Source: Micrococcales bacterium (GTDB lineage Bacteria > Actinomycetota > Actinomycetes > Actinomycetales > CAWJMD01). From it: a DNA stretch of 43,647 nucleotides. Shown here one piece after another: positions 33,709 through 42,513 of this stretch. The position numbers and the translations under genes are program-made. The notes below the pieces were generated by a model that saw only the letters and a program-made list of their open reading frames with translations, did no database searches and was not told where the DNA came from. Position 1 is the first letter of the stretch. Each line of letters starts with the position of its first letter. The stretch lies in contig PDSI01000141.1 of assembly GCA_002748415.1 (NCBI GenBank), positions 1-43,647 on the forward strand, written 5' to 3'.

Positions 33709-34113
33709 ATGAACCTCCGCACCGCATATCGAGTGGGTGTTGTGACTTCAACTTTGATCGCTGCCGGACTGGCCGTCGCCGCGCCGGCGCAGGCGGCACC
33801 CGAGCCGACCGGTGCCCGGTTGACCGGCTACACCTACAGCGAGCAGGCCGGCGCCCGCCTGACTGGGTACACCTACAACGAGCAGACCGGAGCCCGCCTC
33901 ACCGGAGCCCGCCTCACCGGAGCCCGCCTCACCGGAGCCCGCCTCACCGGAGCCCGCCTCACCGGCGCCCGCCTCACCGGAGCCCGCCTCACCGGCTACA
34001 CCTACAACGAGCAGACCGGAGCCCGCCTGACCGGCGCCCGCCTGACCGCTTCCCCGGCCACCACCATCGGCTATTCCGCCCTCCTGGGGGCAGGCCTCAT
34101 GAACAGCAGATAG
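33709..34113 (+). CDS. Secreted GARLT pentapeptide-repeat protein
   Basis: The 134-residue product begins with a clear signal peptide (hydrophobic core VVTSTLIAAGLAVA, cleavage after AQA, about residue 29). The mature protein is nearly all repeats: eleven copies of GARLT, seven of them consecutive at 61-95, and three copies of GYTY-N/S-EQ (40-46, 53-59, 96-102). The tail is ASPATTIGYSALLGAGLMNS plus Arg. ARLTG fits the register of pentapeptide-repeat proteins (A-x-L-x-x), which fold as right-handed quadrilateral beta-helices, but Asp/Asn is replaced by Arg. The ribosome binding site GAGGAG is 6 nt before the ATG. No cysteine, LPXTG or lipobox is present. I know of no function for such a protein. 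The next gene, a membrane GGDEF-EAL protein, starts 22 nt later. Confidence 0.88.
   Translation: MNLRTAYRVGVVTSTLIAAGLAVAAPAQAAPEPTGARLTGYTYSEQAGARLTGYTYNEQTGARLTGARLTGARLTGARLTGARLTGARLTGARLTGYTYNEQTGARLTGARLTASPATTIGYSALLGAGLMNSR
33886..33990 (+). repeat. Seven 15-bp tandem repeats coding GARLT
   Basis: Seven consecutive units ACCGGAGCCCGCCTC occupy 33886-33990, with one substitution in the sixth unit (A to C at 33966). Near-identity at the DNA level, including synonymous positions, implies recent slippage expansion. Unit length is a multiple of three, so copy changes keep the frame. Confidence 0.95.
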
Positions 34114-34135
34114 GGGCGCAGTAATCCTCACCAGT

Positions 34136-36619
34136 TTGCTGAATCCGGCCACACGGCCACGGGGCAACCCCGTGGTCGTGATGGTCGTTGTGGGCGTGCT
34201 CGTCGCTGTCGGAGTCGTGGCGATGGCGGCGACCAGCGATCCCAGGGCCACCCCCCTGTTGCCGTTGCCGGTCGCGCTGCTGGTGATCACCGCCATGTAC
34301 ATGCTGGCCGAGGCAGTCATGTTGAACTTCGAAACCGGACGCCACGGCGTCGGGGTGACGATCAGCGACTTACCGCTGGTGCTCGGGGTTTTCCTGCTCC
34401 CGCCGCCACTGCTACTCGCCGCCTGTGTGGCGGGCACCTTGGCCACGCGCTCCATCCGCACCACCCCACCCATCAAGACCCTGTTCAACCTCAGCGTCGT
34501 CACTGCCGAGATCGGCGTTGCCGGCTTGTTGTTCCAGGTCCTGCCCACCCAGATCGACAATCCGTCCGATGCGAGCTGGTGGTGGACACCGTTCGTCATC
34601 GTGCTGCTGACCGACCTGATCGGCCTACTCGCCACGATGATCGCCATGCGCCACCTGGACAGCGACATGTCCGGCCAGGAAAGCGTCGAGGTCGTCCTTA
34701 CCCTGGTGATCTCCGGCGCGTTCAGTGCGGCGCTTGCCATCATCTGCCTACAGGTACTGGCCATCTCCCGCACCGGCATCATGCTGCTCGTCGTCGTCAC
34801 GGTGGTGCTGACCCTGATCTACCGCTCCTACGCGGCGATGCTGCGCCGGCACGCCAACCTCGGCCAGCTGATGGCCAGCACCCAGGAGCTGAGCCAGGCG
34901 CATACTCGCGGTGATCTGGCCGAGGCTCTGGTCGCCGAGGCGAAGCTGCTGGTCAGGGCCAGCAAGGTCGCTCTGCAGCGCGGCGAGCACCCCGATCTGG
35001 ACGACGTGCTCGGCGAGCGCGAGTCGGCGCTGCTGGAGCGCCAGACCGCAGAGAAGCGGGACCGGCAGTGGCTGGCCGCCAACCAGTACGCCGATGCAAT
35101 CATCCTGCGGGTCGGACCCCCCCGTAGCCGCATCGGCTACTTGGTCATGACCGACCGGCTGGGCGACTCCGGGTCCTTCACCGACGAGGACCTCCAGCGG
35201 GCCACCACCCTTGCCCGGCACGCCGAAGCGCTGTGGGCGAACAGCTTGCTGGCGCAACGGATCGAGCACGACGCCACCCACGACTCGCTCACCGGCCTGG
35301 TCAACCGACAGCGCCTCATCTACACCCTGACGCACCGGCTGAAGACGACAGTCGTGGCCGGGGATCAGGCCGTCACCGACACCTGCGATGCGGCGGTGCT
35401 GGTCCTGGATCTGACCCGGTTCGGCCTGATCAACGAGTCCCTGGGCTACCCGGCCGGGGACCAGCTGTTGATGGTGGTGTCCGAGCGGTTGCGCATGCTG
35501 AGCCCGGCCAGCGCCCAGGTGGCCCGGCTCGGCGGCGACGAGTTCGCCGTCCTGCTGCCCGGCTGCCCCAACGACGAGGTGACCAGGTTCGCCGAACGGA
35601 TCCGCGAGACCCTTCGAGAACCGGTCAACTTGGGTGGCACCCGGGTGGAGGTCGCCTGCGCGGTGGGAACAAGCCTGATCCCACACGACGGCTCGGACGC
35701 CGAGACACTCATGCGCCGGGCCGACGTCGCCATGTACGCCTCCAAACGCACCGGACGGATCACCCGCTACCACCAGTCGCTGGACACCGCGTCGGTGGAC
35801 CGGCTGGAGATCCTCGGTGATATGCGCAGGTCCCTGGACGAGGGCGCCATTCGCCCGTGGTTCCAGCCGAAGATCGACCTGCGCACCGGCAATGTCATCG
35901 GCTTCGAGGCGCTCGCGCGCTGGGAACACCCCACCCGGGGAATGGTGTACCCGGACGAGTTCATCGCACTGGCCGAACAGGGCGGGCTGAGTCAGCCGTT
36001 GACGTCGGCGATGCTGACCGCCGCCTTGGCCGAGTGCAGCAGGTGGGCTCCCGACCTGTCGGTCGCCGTCAACGTCCCGGCCCGCCAGCTCGAAGACACC
36101 GATTTCGCCGCTCTGGTGTCCAGAGCACTGGCCGAAGCCGGCGTGCGCTCCAATCGCCTCACGCTGGAGATCACCGAGGGCTCGGCCGTGCCCGGACACC
36201 TGGAGGCACTACGCTCGCTGAACGACCTGCGCGAGGTCGGGGTCCGGATCTCGGTGGACGACTTCGGCACTGGCTACTCGGCGCTGGGCTACCTACACCG
36301 GCTCCCGGTGGACGAAGTCAAGATCGACAAGTCCTTCGTCATGCCCATGCGGACCCAACGCGAGGCGGCCGCCATCGTGTCCACGATCATCGACCTGTCC
36401 GGCCAGCTGCAGCTGCAGACCGTCGCTGAGGGAGTGGAAGAGCGCGCCGTCGCGGACCAGCTGGTCCGGATGGGCTGCACGATGGCCCAGGGTTTCATGG
36501 TCTCCCGCCCGATGCCGGCCCATCAGGTCCGGCCGTGGCTGGACGGCTACGCGCAACGATTGCTTGAACCACCTCCTCGGATTCCACACCAGCTACGTCC
36601 AGGAAGCTCCCAGGAATAG
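34136..36619 (+). CDS. Membrane GGDEF-EAL protein (c-di-GMP turnover)
   Basis: An 827-residue protein. The N-terminal membrane domain has about seven to eight helices (13-230), then a GAF-like linker (about 250-375), a GGDEF domain (about 380-545; GGDEF at 466-470 with DLTRFGLINESLGYPAGD) and an EAL domain (about 555-815; EAL at 591-593, NVPARQLEDTDF, LEITEGSAV, SVDDFGTGYSAL, VKIDKSFV, TVAEGVEE). Both catalytic sets appear intact; there is no RxxD site before GGDEF. The layout resembles actinobacterial membrane composite proteins such as Streptomyces RmdB. Start is uncertain: TTG at 34136 is used; GTG at 34172 would still keep all helices. It is 22 nt from the GARLT gene and probably co-transcribed. 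Confidence 0.92.
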   Translation: MLNPATRPRGNPVVVMVVVGVLVAVGVVAMAATSDPRATPLLPLPVALLVITAMYMLAEAVMLNFETGRHGVGVTISDLPLVLGVFLLPPPLLLAACVAGTLATRSIRTTPPIKTLFNLSVVTAEIGVAGLLFQVLPTQIDNPSDASWWWTPFVIVLLTDLIGLLATMIAMRHLDSDMSGQESVEVVLTLVISGAFSAALAIICLQVLAISRTGIMLLVVVTVVLTLIYRSYAAMLRRHANLGQLMASTQELSQAHTRGDLAEALVAEAKLLVRASKVALQRGEHPDLDDVLGERESALLERQTAEKRDRQWLAANQYADAIILRVGPPRSRIGYLVMTDRLGDSGSFTDEDLQRATTLARHAEALWANSLLAQRIEHDATHDSLTGLVNRQRLIYTLTHRLKTTVVAGDQAVTDTCDAAVLVLDLTRFGLINESLGYPAGDQLLMVVSERLRMLSPASAQVARLGGDEFAVLLPGCPNDEVTRFAERIRETLREPVNLGGTRVEVACAVGTSLIPHDGSDAETLMRRADVAMYASKRTGRITRYHQSLDTASVDRLEILGDMRRSLDEGAIRPWFQPKIDLRTGNVIGFEALARWEHPTRGMVYPDEFIALAEQGGLSQPLTSAMLTAALAECSRWAPDLSVAVNVPARQLEDTDFAALVSRALAEAGVRSNRLTLEITEGSAVPGHLEALRSLNDLREVGVRISVDDFGTGYSALGYLHRLPVDEVKIDKSFVMPMRTQREAAAIVSTIIDLSGQLQLQTVAEGVEERAVADQLVRMGCTMAQGFMVSRPMPAHQVRPWLDGYAQRLLEPPPRIPHQLRPGSSQE

Positions 36620-36636
36620 GGGCCACACTGGGCGGT

Positions 36637-37374
36637 ATGCGAAACGCTCCGAACAGCACCCCCGAGGCCAGGCTGCTGGTCGTGGACGACGAACCCAACA
36701 TCCGTGAGCTGCTCTCCACCTCACTGAAATTCGCCGGGTTCGAAGTGCACATGGCCGCCGACGGCCAGCAGGCGTTGTCCATGGTGGAGAAGGTCCGGCC
36801 CGACCTGCTGGTACTGGACGTCATGATGCCGGGCCTGGACGGGTTCGGCGTCACCAAACGGTTGCGCGCACGTGGCCGTGACACCCCCGTGCTGTTCCTG
36901 ACGGCCAAGGACGACGTGTCCGACCGGGTGGCCGGGCTGACCGTCGGCGGCGACGACTACGTCACCAAACCGTTCAGCCTGGAAGAGGTGGTGGCCCGTA
37001 TCCGGGCCATCCTGCGGCGCACCGGTTTCAGTGCCGAGGGCGCACCGGGCAGGCTGGTCTTCCACGACCTGGAAATGGACGAGGACTCCCACGAGGTACG
37101 CCGTGGCGGGCACGACATCGAGTTGTCGCCCACCGAGTTCAAGCTGTTGCGCTATCTGATGCTGAACCCGAACCGGGTGTTGTCCAAGGCGCAGATACTG
37201 GACCATGTGTGGAACTACGACTTCAACGGTGAGGCCGGCATCGTGGAGTCCTATATCTCCTACCTGCGCCGCAAGATCGACGCCACACCGGAAGACGGCG
37301 CCGATGCCGTACCGCTGATCCACACCCGTCGCGGCGTCGGCTACGTCTTGCGGCTACCACCCGAAGCGCCGTGA
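36637..37374 (+). CDS. OmpR/PhoP-type response regulator
   Basis: A 245-residue two-domain regulator. Receiver: acidic pair VVDDEP, phosphoacceptor Asp61 in LLVLDVMMPGLDG, FLTAKDD and the lysine in YVTKPFSLEE. DNA-binding: winged helix with SPTEFKLLRYLMLNPNRVLS and YISYLRRKID. The wording (LLSTSLKFAGFEV, VVARIRAILRR, HTRRGVGYVLR) is very close to mycobacterial PhoP and related OmpR regulators. The GTG of the kinase gene overlaps its stop (GTGA), so the two form an operon. A CACACT box 7 nt before the ATG could make it leaderless. Confidence 0.95.
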   Translation: MRNAPNSTPEARLLVVDDEPNIRELLSTSLKFAGFEVHMAADGQQALSMVEKVRPDLLVLDVMMPGLDGFGVTKRLRARGRDTPVLFLTAKDDVSDRVAGLTVGGDDYVTKPFSLEEVVARIRAILRRTGFSAEGAPGRLVFHDLEMDEDSHEVRRGGHDIELSPTEFKLLRYLMLNPNRVLSKAQILDHVWNYDFNGEAGIVESYISYLRRKIDATPEDGADAVPLIHTRRGVGYVLRLPPEAP

Positions 37375-38927
37375 GCAGCCCTGCGCCGCAAATGGTTCGG
37401 CTGGACGGCCCGGCTCCCCCGCGCACCCGCCGGACCCGCACCAGCTGGTGGGACCAGCTATCGTTGCGGGCGCGGTTGGTGATCGTCGTCTGCGGTACCG
37501 TTGCCGCGGCCCTGGTTGCTTCCGGCGTGGCGTCTCTGCCGGTCCTGGAACGTGTGCTGCTGGGCCAGAAAGACGCTCAGCTTCGCCAAGTTCTTGAACG
37601 GGATCTCAGCGATACGCTGCGCGCCCGCGGCGACCGGCCCAGTCCGTACTACTTCCTGCTGGTGGATGACACCGGAAAAATCCGCATCCAATCGGACTCG
37701 GACCCCGTCGGAAACGTCACCCCGCCGTTACCCCAGGATGTGCTGGATCTGGAACCGCGGCAAGGCAAGGCAGCAGGCCATGCCGAGGACGGCAGCCGCG
37801 GCGAGACGCACGGGTGGACGGTTCCGGCCGGATCCGGGCCAGGTGAATGGCGAGTGATGTCCACGCCCGGCCGATTCAGCCCCTCCGGTGCCGGCGCAGT
37901 GGCCTACGTGGGTCTACCGCTGGACGACGTGAGCCGCGTGCTGCGCGGACTGGCCATCGGGTTGTTGGCCCTGGCGACGCTGCTGATACCGCTGGCCGCG
38001 CTCCTCGGCGGCTGGGCCGTCCAACGCGCGCTGCGACCGCTGCGGCACGTGCAGGAGGTGACCGCGGCGTTCGCCGGCGGCGACACCCGCCGCCGGGTGG
38101 CCGACGCCAGCCAGACCACCGAAGTAGGCCAGCTGGGCGCCTCGGTCAATGCGATGCTGGACCAGATCGAGTCCGAGCTGGCCGCGCGGCAAGCCGCCCA
38201 GGAACGGATGCGGCGGTTCGTGGCAGACGCCAGCCACGAATTGCGCACGCCGCTGGCCACGCTGCGTGGTTTCGCCGAGCTGTACCGGATGGGGGCGTTG
38301 GAGGACGACCAGAAGGTCGCCTCGACGATGCGGCGCATCGAAAACGAATCCAAGCGGATGGCGACCCTGGTGGAGGACCTGCTCCTACTGGCCCGGATGG
38401 ACGAGAAACGGCGCGCCCGGCGCCTGCCGGTGGACGTGCGTGGCCTGGTCCGCGACGCACACGAGGACGCGCACGCGCTGGCACCGCATCGGCCGTTGAC
38501 GCTACATGTGTCCGACCAGCCCGTCCGGGTGCTGGCCGACGAGGGGCAACTCCGCCAGGTGGTCAGCAACCTGATGGGCAACGCCATCCGGCATACGCCC
38601 CCCGGTACGCCCCTGGAATGCAGTGTGCACCAGGAGTCCGGCCAGGCGGTCATTCGCATTGTCGACCACGGTCAGGGCATCCCGGCCGAGCACAAGGACC
38701 GGATTTTCGAACGGTTCTACCGGGCCGACGCATCCAGGGCTCGCAGCAGCGGAGGCGCCGGATTGGGACTCTCCATCGTATATGCCATCGTCACCGCCCA
38801 CGGCGGCACCATCCGCGTCACCGACACCACCGGAGGCGGCGCGACGTTCACCGTCGAACTACCCCTGGATACCGGGACGAACCCTCACCCACCGGCTGGC
38901 GCCGGTATTCATAGCCAATTCTCATAG
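37371..38927 (+). CDS. Sensor histidine kinase
   Basis: A 518-residue membrane kinase partner of the preceding regulator. Helix 1 (about 34-58), an extracytoplasmic sensor of about 130 residues, helix 2 (about 192-216), HAMP domain (RALRPLRHVQEVTAAFAGGD, 219-270), HisKA with His289 in DASHELRTPLATLRG, and HATPase with N box LMGNAIRHTP, G1 DHGQGIPAEH and G2 GGAGLGLSIVYAIV. The extracytoplasmic part (YYFLLVDDTGKIRIQ) is of the TcrY/PhoR type with no identifiable ligand. The HtrA-like gene 43 nt downstream suggests an envelope-stress function. Confidence 0.95.
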   Translation: MSSPAPQMVRLDGPAPPRTRRTRTSWWDQLSLRARLVIVVCGTVAAALVASGVASLPVLERVLLGQKDAQLRQVLERDLSDTLRARGDRPSPYYFLLVDDTGKIRIQSDSDPVGNVTPPLPQDVLDLEPRQGKAAGHAEDGSRGETHGWTVPAGSGPGEWRVMSTPGRFSPSGAGAVAYVGLPLDDVSRVLRGLAIGLLALATLLIPLAALLGGWAVQRALRPLRHVQEVTAAFAGGDTRRRVADASQTTEVGQLGASVNAMLDQIESELAARQAAQERMRRFVADASHELRTPLATLRGFAELYRMGALEDDQKVASTMRRIENESKRMATLVEDLLLLARMDEKRRARRLPVDVRGLVRDAHEDAHALAPHRPLTLHVSDQPVRVLADEGQLRQVVSNLMGNAIRHTPPGTPLECSVHQESGQAVIRIVDHGQGIPAEHKDRIFERFYRADASRARSSGGAGLGLSIVYAIVTAHGGTIRVTDTTGGGATFTVELPLDTGTNPHPPAGAGIHSQFS

Positions 38928-38969
38928 TGGGCCCAGCGGTCATCCAGCGTGGCGCGCTGTCATACTGCT

Positions 38970-40496
38970 ATGACCACCCAAACAACGTATCGCAGTGACT
39001 CCGAACCGGAAGTAGACCGACCCATGAACAGCAAAGAACCGGCACCCGATGGTTCAGTGTGGTCGAACCGGCCTGCGGAGGGCGCCGCGCCCCAGCCGCC
39101 CGGCCGGGCTGCGGCCCCACCTTCCGGGCGCGCAGCGGACACTGCGCCGCCGTGGAGCAGCCCACCGCAGGGTTGGTCCGCTCCCGATGCGGGACAACCC
39201 GGTACACCCGCTGCGGGCGGCTCTTCGCCGGGACACACCCCGCCCGCGCCTACCCAATCCATCCCGCCGCCGGCCCCGCACGGGCACTACGCCCCGGTAC
39301 CGAGCGGTGGGCAGCCGCCCTACGCTGCCCAGCCGATGGGCCCGGCACCGGCACCCCGGCGCTCCCAGCCGGGATGGGGTGCCGTCCTGGGCTCGTCGTT
39401 GGGCGCCGCCGTGCTGGCGAGTGGGCTGACGATGGGTGGCCTGGCGGTCACCGGCAATCTCAATCAGGATCAACCGCAGGCCAAGAGCTCCGTCACCCAA
39501 CCTGAGTCCGCGCCTGAGTCCGCCCCCGACGTACCACTGACCGCGCAGGGTGCCGTGGACTGGACCGCGGTGGCGGCAACCGTCTCACCGTCGGTGGTCA
39601 GCATCCAGCTCAGCTCCCCGACCGCCCAGGGTGAAGGGTCGGGGGTGATCCTGGACAACGAAGGACACGTGCTGACCAACGATCATGTGGCCACCGGTGC
39701 CGGCGACAACGCCAAAATGGTCATCACCACCTCTGACGGCCGGCAGTTCAGCGACATCCGCGTGGTCGGTCAAGCGCCCGGCAGCGACCTGGCCGTGGTG
39801 CAGATCTCCGGCAACGTCTCGGAGCTGAAGCCGATATCGCTGGGGGACTCCGCCAAGGTCAGAGTGGGGCAACCCGTCATGGCACTGGGCAGTCCACTCG
39901 GGCTTGCCGACACCGTCACCACCGGCATTGTGTCCGCGCTGGATCGCCCCACCCTGACCCGTGAGGCCACCGAGAACGGGACGAGCGAACTTGTGGTCAC
40001 CAACGCCATCCAGACCGATGCAGCCATCAACCCGGGCAACTCCGGCGGCGCGCTGGTGGACGCCACCGGTTCGCTGATCGGCATCCCATCATCCATCGCC
40101 ACCACCGCCGACTCCGCTGAGGCAGGCAGCATCGGCCTCGGCTTCGCGACCCCGGTGAACGAGGCCAAGCGAGTGGCCGACGAACTCATCGCCACCGGCA
40201 AGTCGACGGTCTCCTACCTTGGCACCAGCTTGGAGAACGGCAGGGCCAAGACCGACGGCACCACACACGTCGGTGCTGTGGTGACCGAAGTCCTCCCCGA
40301 CCAAGCCGCCGCAGCGGCCGGGATCGAGCCCGGCGACGTGATCATCGGCGTCGACGGTGAGATCGTCCCGAGCGCGAATTCACTGATGTCCCAGGTCAGG
40401 GCTCGCGCTCCCGGCGAAAAGATGAGCATCGAACTCATTCGCGAAGGCCGGGTGATGACGCTCGATGCGACGCTAGGCCAGCGCCCGAACCAATAG
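38970..40496 (+). CDS. HtrA/DegP-like membrane-anchored serine protease with PDZ domain
   Basis: A 508-residue protein: a Pro/Gly/Ala-rich cytoplasmic N-terminus of about 130 residues, one transmembrane helix (GAVLGSSLGAAVLASGLTMG), a trypsin-like domain and a C-terminal PDZ domain (VVTEVLPDQAAAAAGIEPGD to the end). The catalytic triad is seen as His in VLTNDHVATG, Asp in PGSDLAVVQI and Ser in AINPGNSGGALVD. It should act on misfolded proteins outside the membrane. Regulator, kinase, protease is the same order as mycobacterial mprA-mprB-pepD. Start: ATG 38970 is used; ATG at 39024 (MNSKEPAPDG) is an alternative, since a CATACT box at 38961-38966 is too close to 38970. Confidence 0.93.
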   Translation: MTTQTTYRSDSEPEVDRPMNSKEPAPDGSVWSNRPAEGAAPQPPGRAAAPPSGRAADTAPPWSSPPQGWSAPDAGQPGTPAAGGSSPGHTPPAPTQSIPPPAPHGHYAPVPSGGQPPYAAQPMGPAPAPRRSQPGWGAVLGSSLGAAVLASGLTMGGLAVTGNLNQDQPQAKSSVTQPESAPESAPDVPLTAQGAVDWTAVAATVSPSVVSIQLSSPTAQGEGSGVILDNEGHVLTNDHVATGAGDNAKMVITTSDGRQFSDIRVVGQAPGSDLAVVQISGNVSELKPISLGDSAKVRVGQPVMALGSPLGLADTVTTGIVSALDRPTLTREATENGTSELVVTNAIQTDAAINPGNSGGALVDATGSLIGIPSSIATTADSAEAGSIGLGFATPVNEAKRVADELIATGKSTVSYLGTSLENGRAKTDGTTHVGAVVTEVLPDQAAAAAGIEPGDVIIGVDGEIVPSANSLMSQVRARAPGEKMSIELIREGRVMTLDATLGQRPNQ

Positions 40497-40635
40497 CGGG
40501 CGGCCCACTACGGGGGGAGCGTAGGAACCGGTCGCAGTCCGGGTGCATCCGTAGCTGGCGTAGCGGATCATGCCGCCATCGTTCCGTCCGAGCGCGACAA
40601 CTGGCCCTGCCTGCGGACACGGGTGAGAATGAAGC

Positions 40636-42513
40636 ATGGACGTCGAGTTGCGGGCCGTCAGTGCATTCCTGGCGGAGCACGAACCGTGCCGGGACATGGC
40701 CGCCGAAGAGGTCAATGCCCTGGCCACCGCGTTCCGGGTGATCTACGAGCGGCGGGGCACCCTGCTGCAGGTGGCGGGAGAGCCGACCGATCACGTCTAC
40801 GTGCTGCGTTCGGGGGCAGTGGATATCCGCGACGAGGACGGCCTGCACGACCGGCGCGAAGCCGGGGCGTGGATCGGGTCCCGGCCGGTGCTGACCGGCG
40901 AGCCGGCCCCCAACACCGCGATCGCCGCCGAGGACTGCCTGCTGCTGGTAATGCCTGGAGCGGCTTTTCGCGAACTGGTGGAGCGGAATCCGGTGTTCGG
41001 CCGCTACTTCAGGGAACGGCAGGCCGCCAGGCTTGCGGCCGCGGTGGCCAAGACCCGAGCGACGGACCAGGCCGAACCGATCCTGACCCTGTCGGTTTCC
41101 GAGCTCATCTGCGGTTCCGCGCTCACCGTCGACCCGGGCATGAGCATCCGGGACGTGTCCAAGGCGATGAGCCAGCGGCAGGTGTCCAGCGCGGTGATCG
41201 TCGATGGCTCGGGCGCCATCGGCATCCTCACCGACCGGGACCTACGCAACCGGGTACTGGCCAGCGACGTATCCCCTGACGACGCCGTCAGCGGGGTGAT
41301 GACCCCTGACCCGTGGACCGTCAAGGAGGACGAGTCGGCGTTCGACCTGATGGTGCGGATGGTAGACACGAGCGTGCACCATGTACCCGTCGAGCGGGAC
41401 GGCCGGATCCTCGGGGTCCTCAGCAGCGACGACCTGATCCGCACCCAGACCTCCAACCCGATTCACTTGGCCACCCGGATCGCTCGGGAGAACTCCTTGT
41501 CAGGATTGGTGGCGGCATCGACGAAAATCGGTGTGCTGGTGCGGCAATTGGTGAACTCCGACGTCGGTGCCGAGGACATCGCCCGGGTCGTGACCGCGAT
41601 GGGAGATGCCATCGAGCGCCGGCTGCTCAAGATGGCCGAAGAGGAACTCGGCCCGCCTCCGGTGCCGTACTGCTGGGTGGTACTCGGCTCGCAGGCCCGG
41701 GCCGAGCAGGGGCTGGGTTCGGACCAGGACAACGCGCTCATCATCGACGACGACCTGCAAACCGAGGGCGAACCAGGCGAGTACGCCCGTGAGTACTTCA
41801 TGCAGTTGGCCACCGACGTCAGCGACGGTCTACATGCGTGCGGGTACACCTATTGCGACGGCGGGGTGATGGCCACCACCCCGTCCTGGCGGCAAACCTT
41901 GCGGGACTGGTCGGCGACGTTCCATCACTGGATGACTCGCCCGGAGCCGCAAGCGGTGATGAATTCCACCATCTTCTTCGATCTTCGGGGCGTGCACGGC
42001 GACCTGACCCTGGCCGACCGGCTGCAGGAGCGGATCACCGCACAAGCACCACAGGCCAAGACATTTCAAGCACACCTGGCCAAGCACGCCGTCGACCGGC
42101 GTCCGCCGATCGGCTTCTTCCGTGGCTTCGTCCTGGAGTCCGAGGGCGAACACGCGGACACGTTCAACCTGAAACTCGGTGGGGTGGCGGCGGTCACGGA
42201 ACTGGCCCGGGTCTATGCGTTGTCCGCCGGGGTGGCGGAGGTGAACACCCATCGACGGCTGAGCGCGTGCGCGGACAAGGGCGCACTCAGCCGGGACCAC
42301 ATGGCCGATCTCCGCGACGCGTTCGAGTTCATCTCCTACGTGCGTTTCCGCCACCAAGCCAATCAGGTAGCTGCCGGGGAGAGCCCGAACAACTTCGTCT
42401 CCCCGGACGAGCTGAGCAGCCTGGAACGCCGGCACCTGCGTGATGTGTTCCAGGTGGTGCGACGAGCGCAAGGAATGCTGGCCCGCCGCTACCCGTTGCA
42501 GTACGTCTCGTGA
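40636..42513 (+). CDS. cNMP-binding / CBS-pair / DUF294 nucleotidyltransferase-like protein
   Basis: A 625-residue signalling protein with four parts in order: a cNMP-binding-like domain (about 5-130; the VYVLRSGAVDI strand is present, but the phosphate-binding cassette is not obvious), a pair of CBS domains (about 160-272), a DUF294 putative nucleotidyltransferase (about 300-440; GSQARAEQGLGSDQDNAL at 351-368 with Asp363 and Asp365), and a C-terminal substrate-binding DUF294 domain (about 475-620). This is the family near acetate/solute symporters in many bacteria and is also coupled to a DEDDh exonuclease, as here (GTGA overlap). No symporter is adjacent. GAGAAT 5 nt before the ATG suggests a leaderless start. 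Confidence 0.92.
   Translation: MDVELRAVSAFLAEHEPCRDMAAEEVNALATAFRVIYERRGTLLQVAGEPTDHVYVLRSGAVDIRDEDGLHDRREAGAWIGSRPVLTGEPAPNTAIAAEDCLLLVMPGAAFRELVERNPVFGRYFRERQAARLAAAVAKTRATDQAEPILTLSVSELICGSALTVDPGMSIRDVSKAMSQRQVSSAVIVDGSGAIGILTDRDLRNRVLASDVSPDDAVSGVMTPDPWTVKEDESAFDLMVRMVDTSVHHVPVERDGRILGVLSSDDLIRTQTSNPIHLATRIARENSLSGLVAASTKIGVLVRQLVNSDVGAEDIARVVTAMGDAIERRLLKMAEEELGPPPVPYCWVVLGSQARAEQGLGSDQDNALIIDDDLQTEGEPGEYAREYFMQLATDVSDGLHACGYTYCDGGVMATTPSWRQTLRDWSATFHHWMTRPEPQAVMNSTIFFDLRGVHGDLTLADRLQERITAQAPQAKTFQAHLAKHAVDRRPPIGFFRGFVLESEGEHADTFNLKLGGVAAVTELARVYALSAGVAEVNTHRRLSACADKGALSRDHMADLRDAFEFISYVRFRHQANQVAAGESPNNFVSPDELSSLERRHLRDVFQVVRRAQGMLARRYPLQYVS

Noticed and set aside
33886..33990. Possible CRISPR array
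   Set aside because: The 15-bp units are directly adjacent, with no spacers, and are in frame with a protein.
33748..34800. Gly/Glu/Ser/Ala-repeat frame on the minus strand over the GARLT region
   Set aside because: It mirrors the 15-bp repeats and lacks a ribosome binding site or signal peptide; the plus-strand GARLT gene has both.
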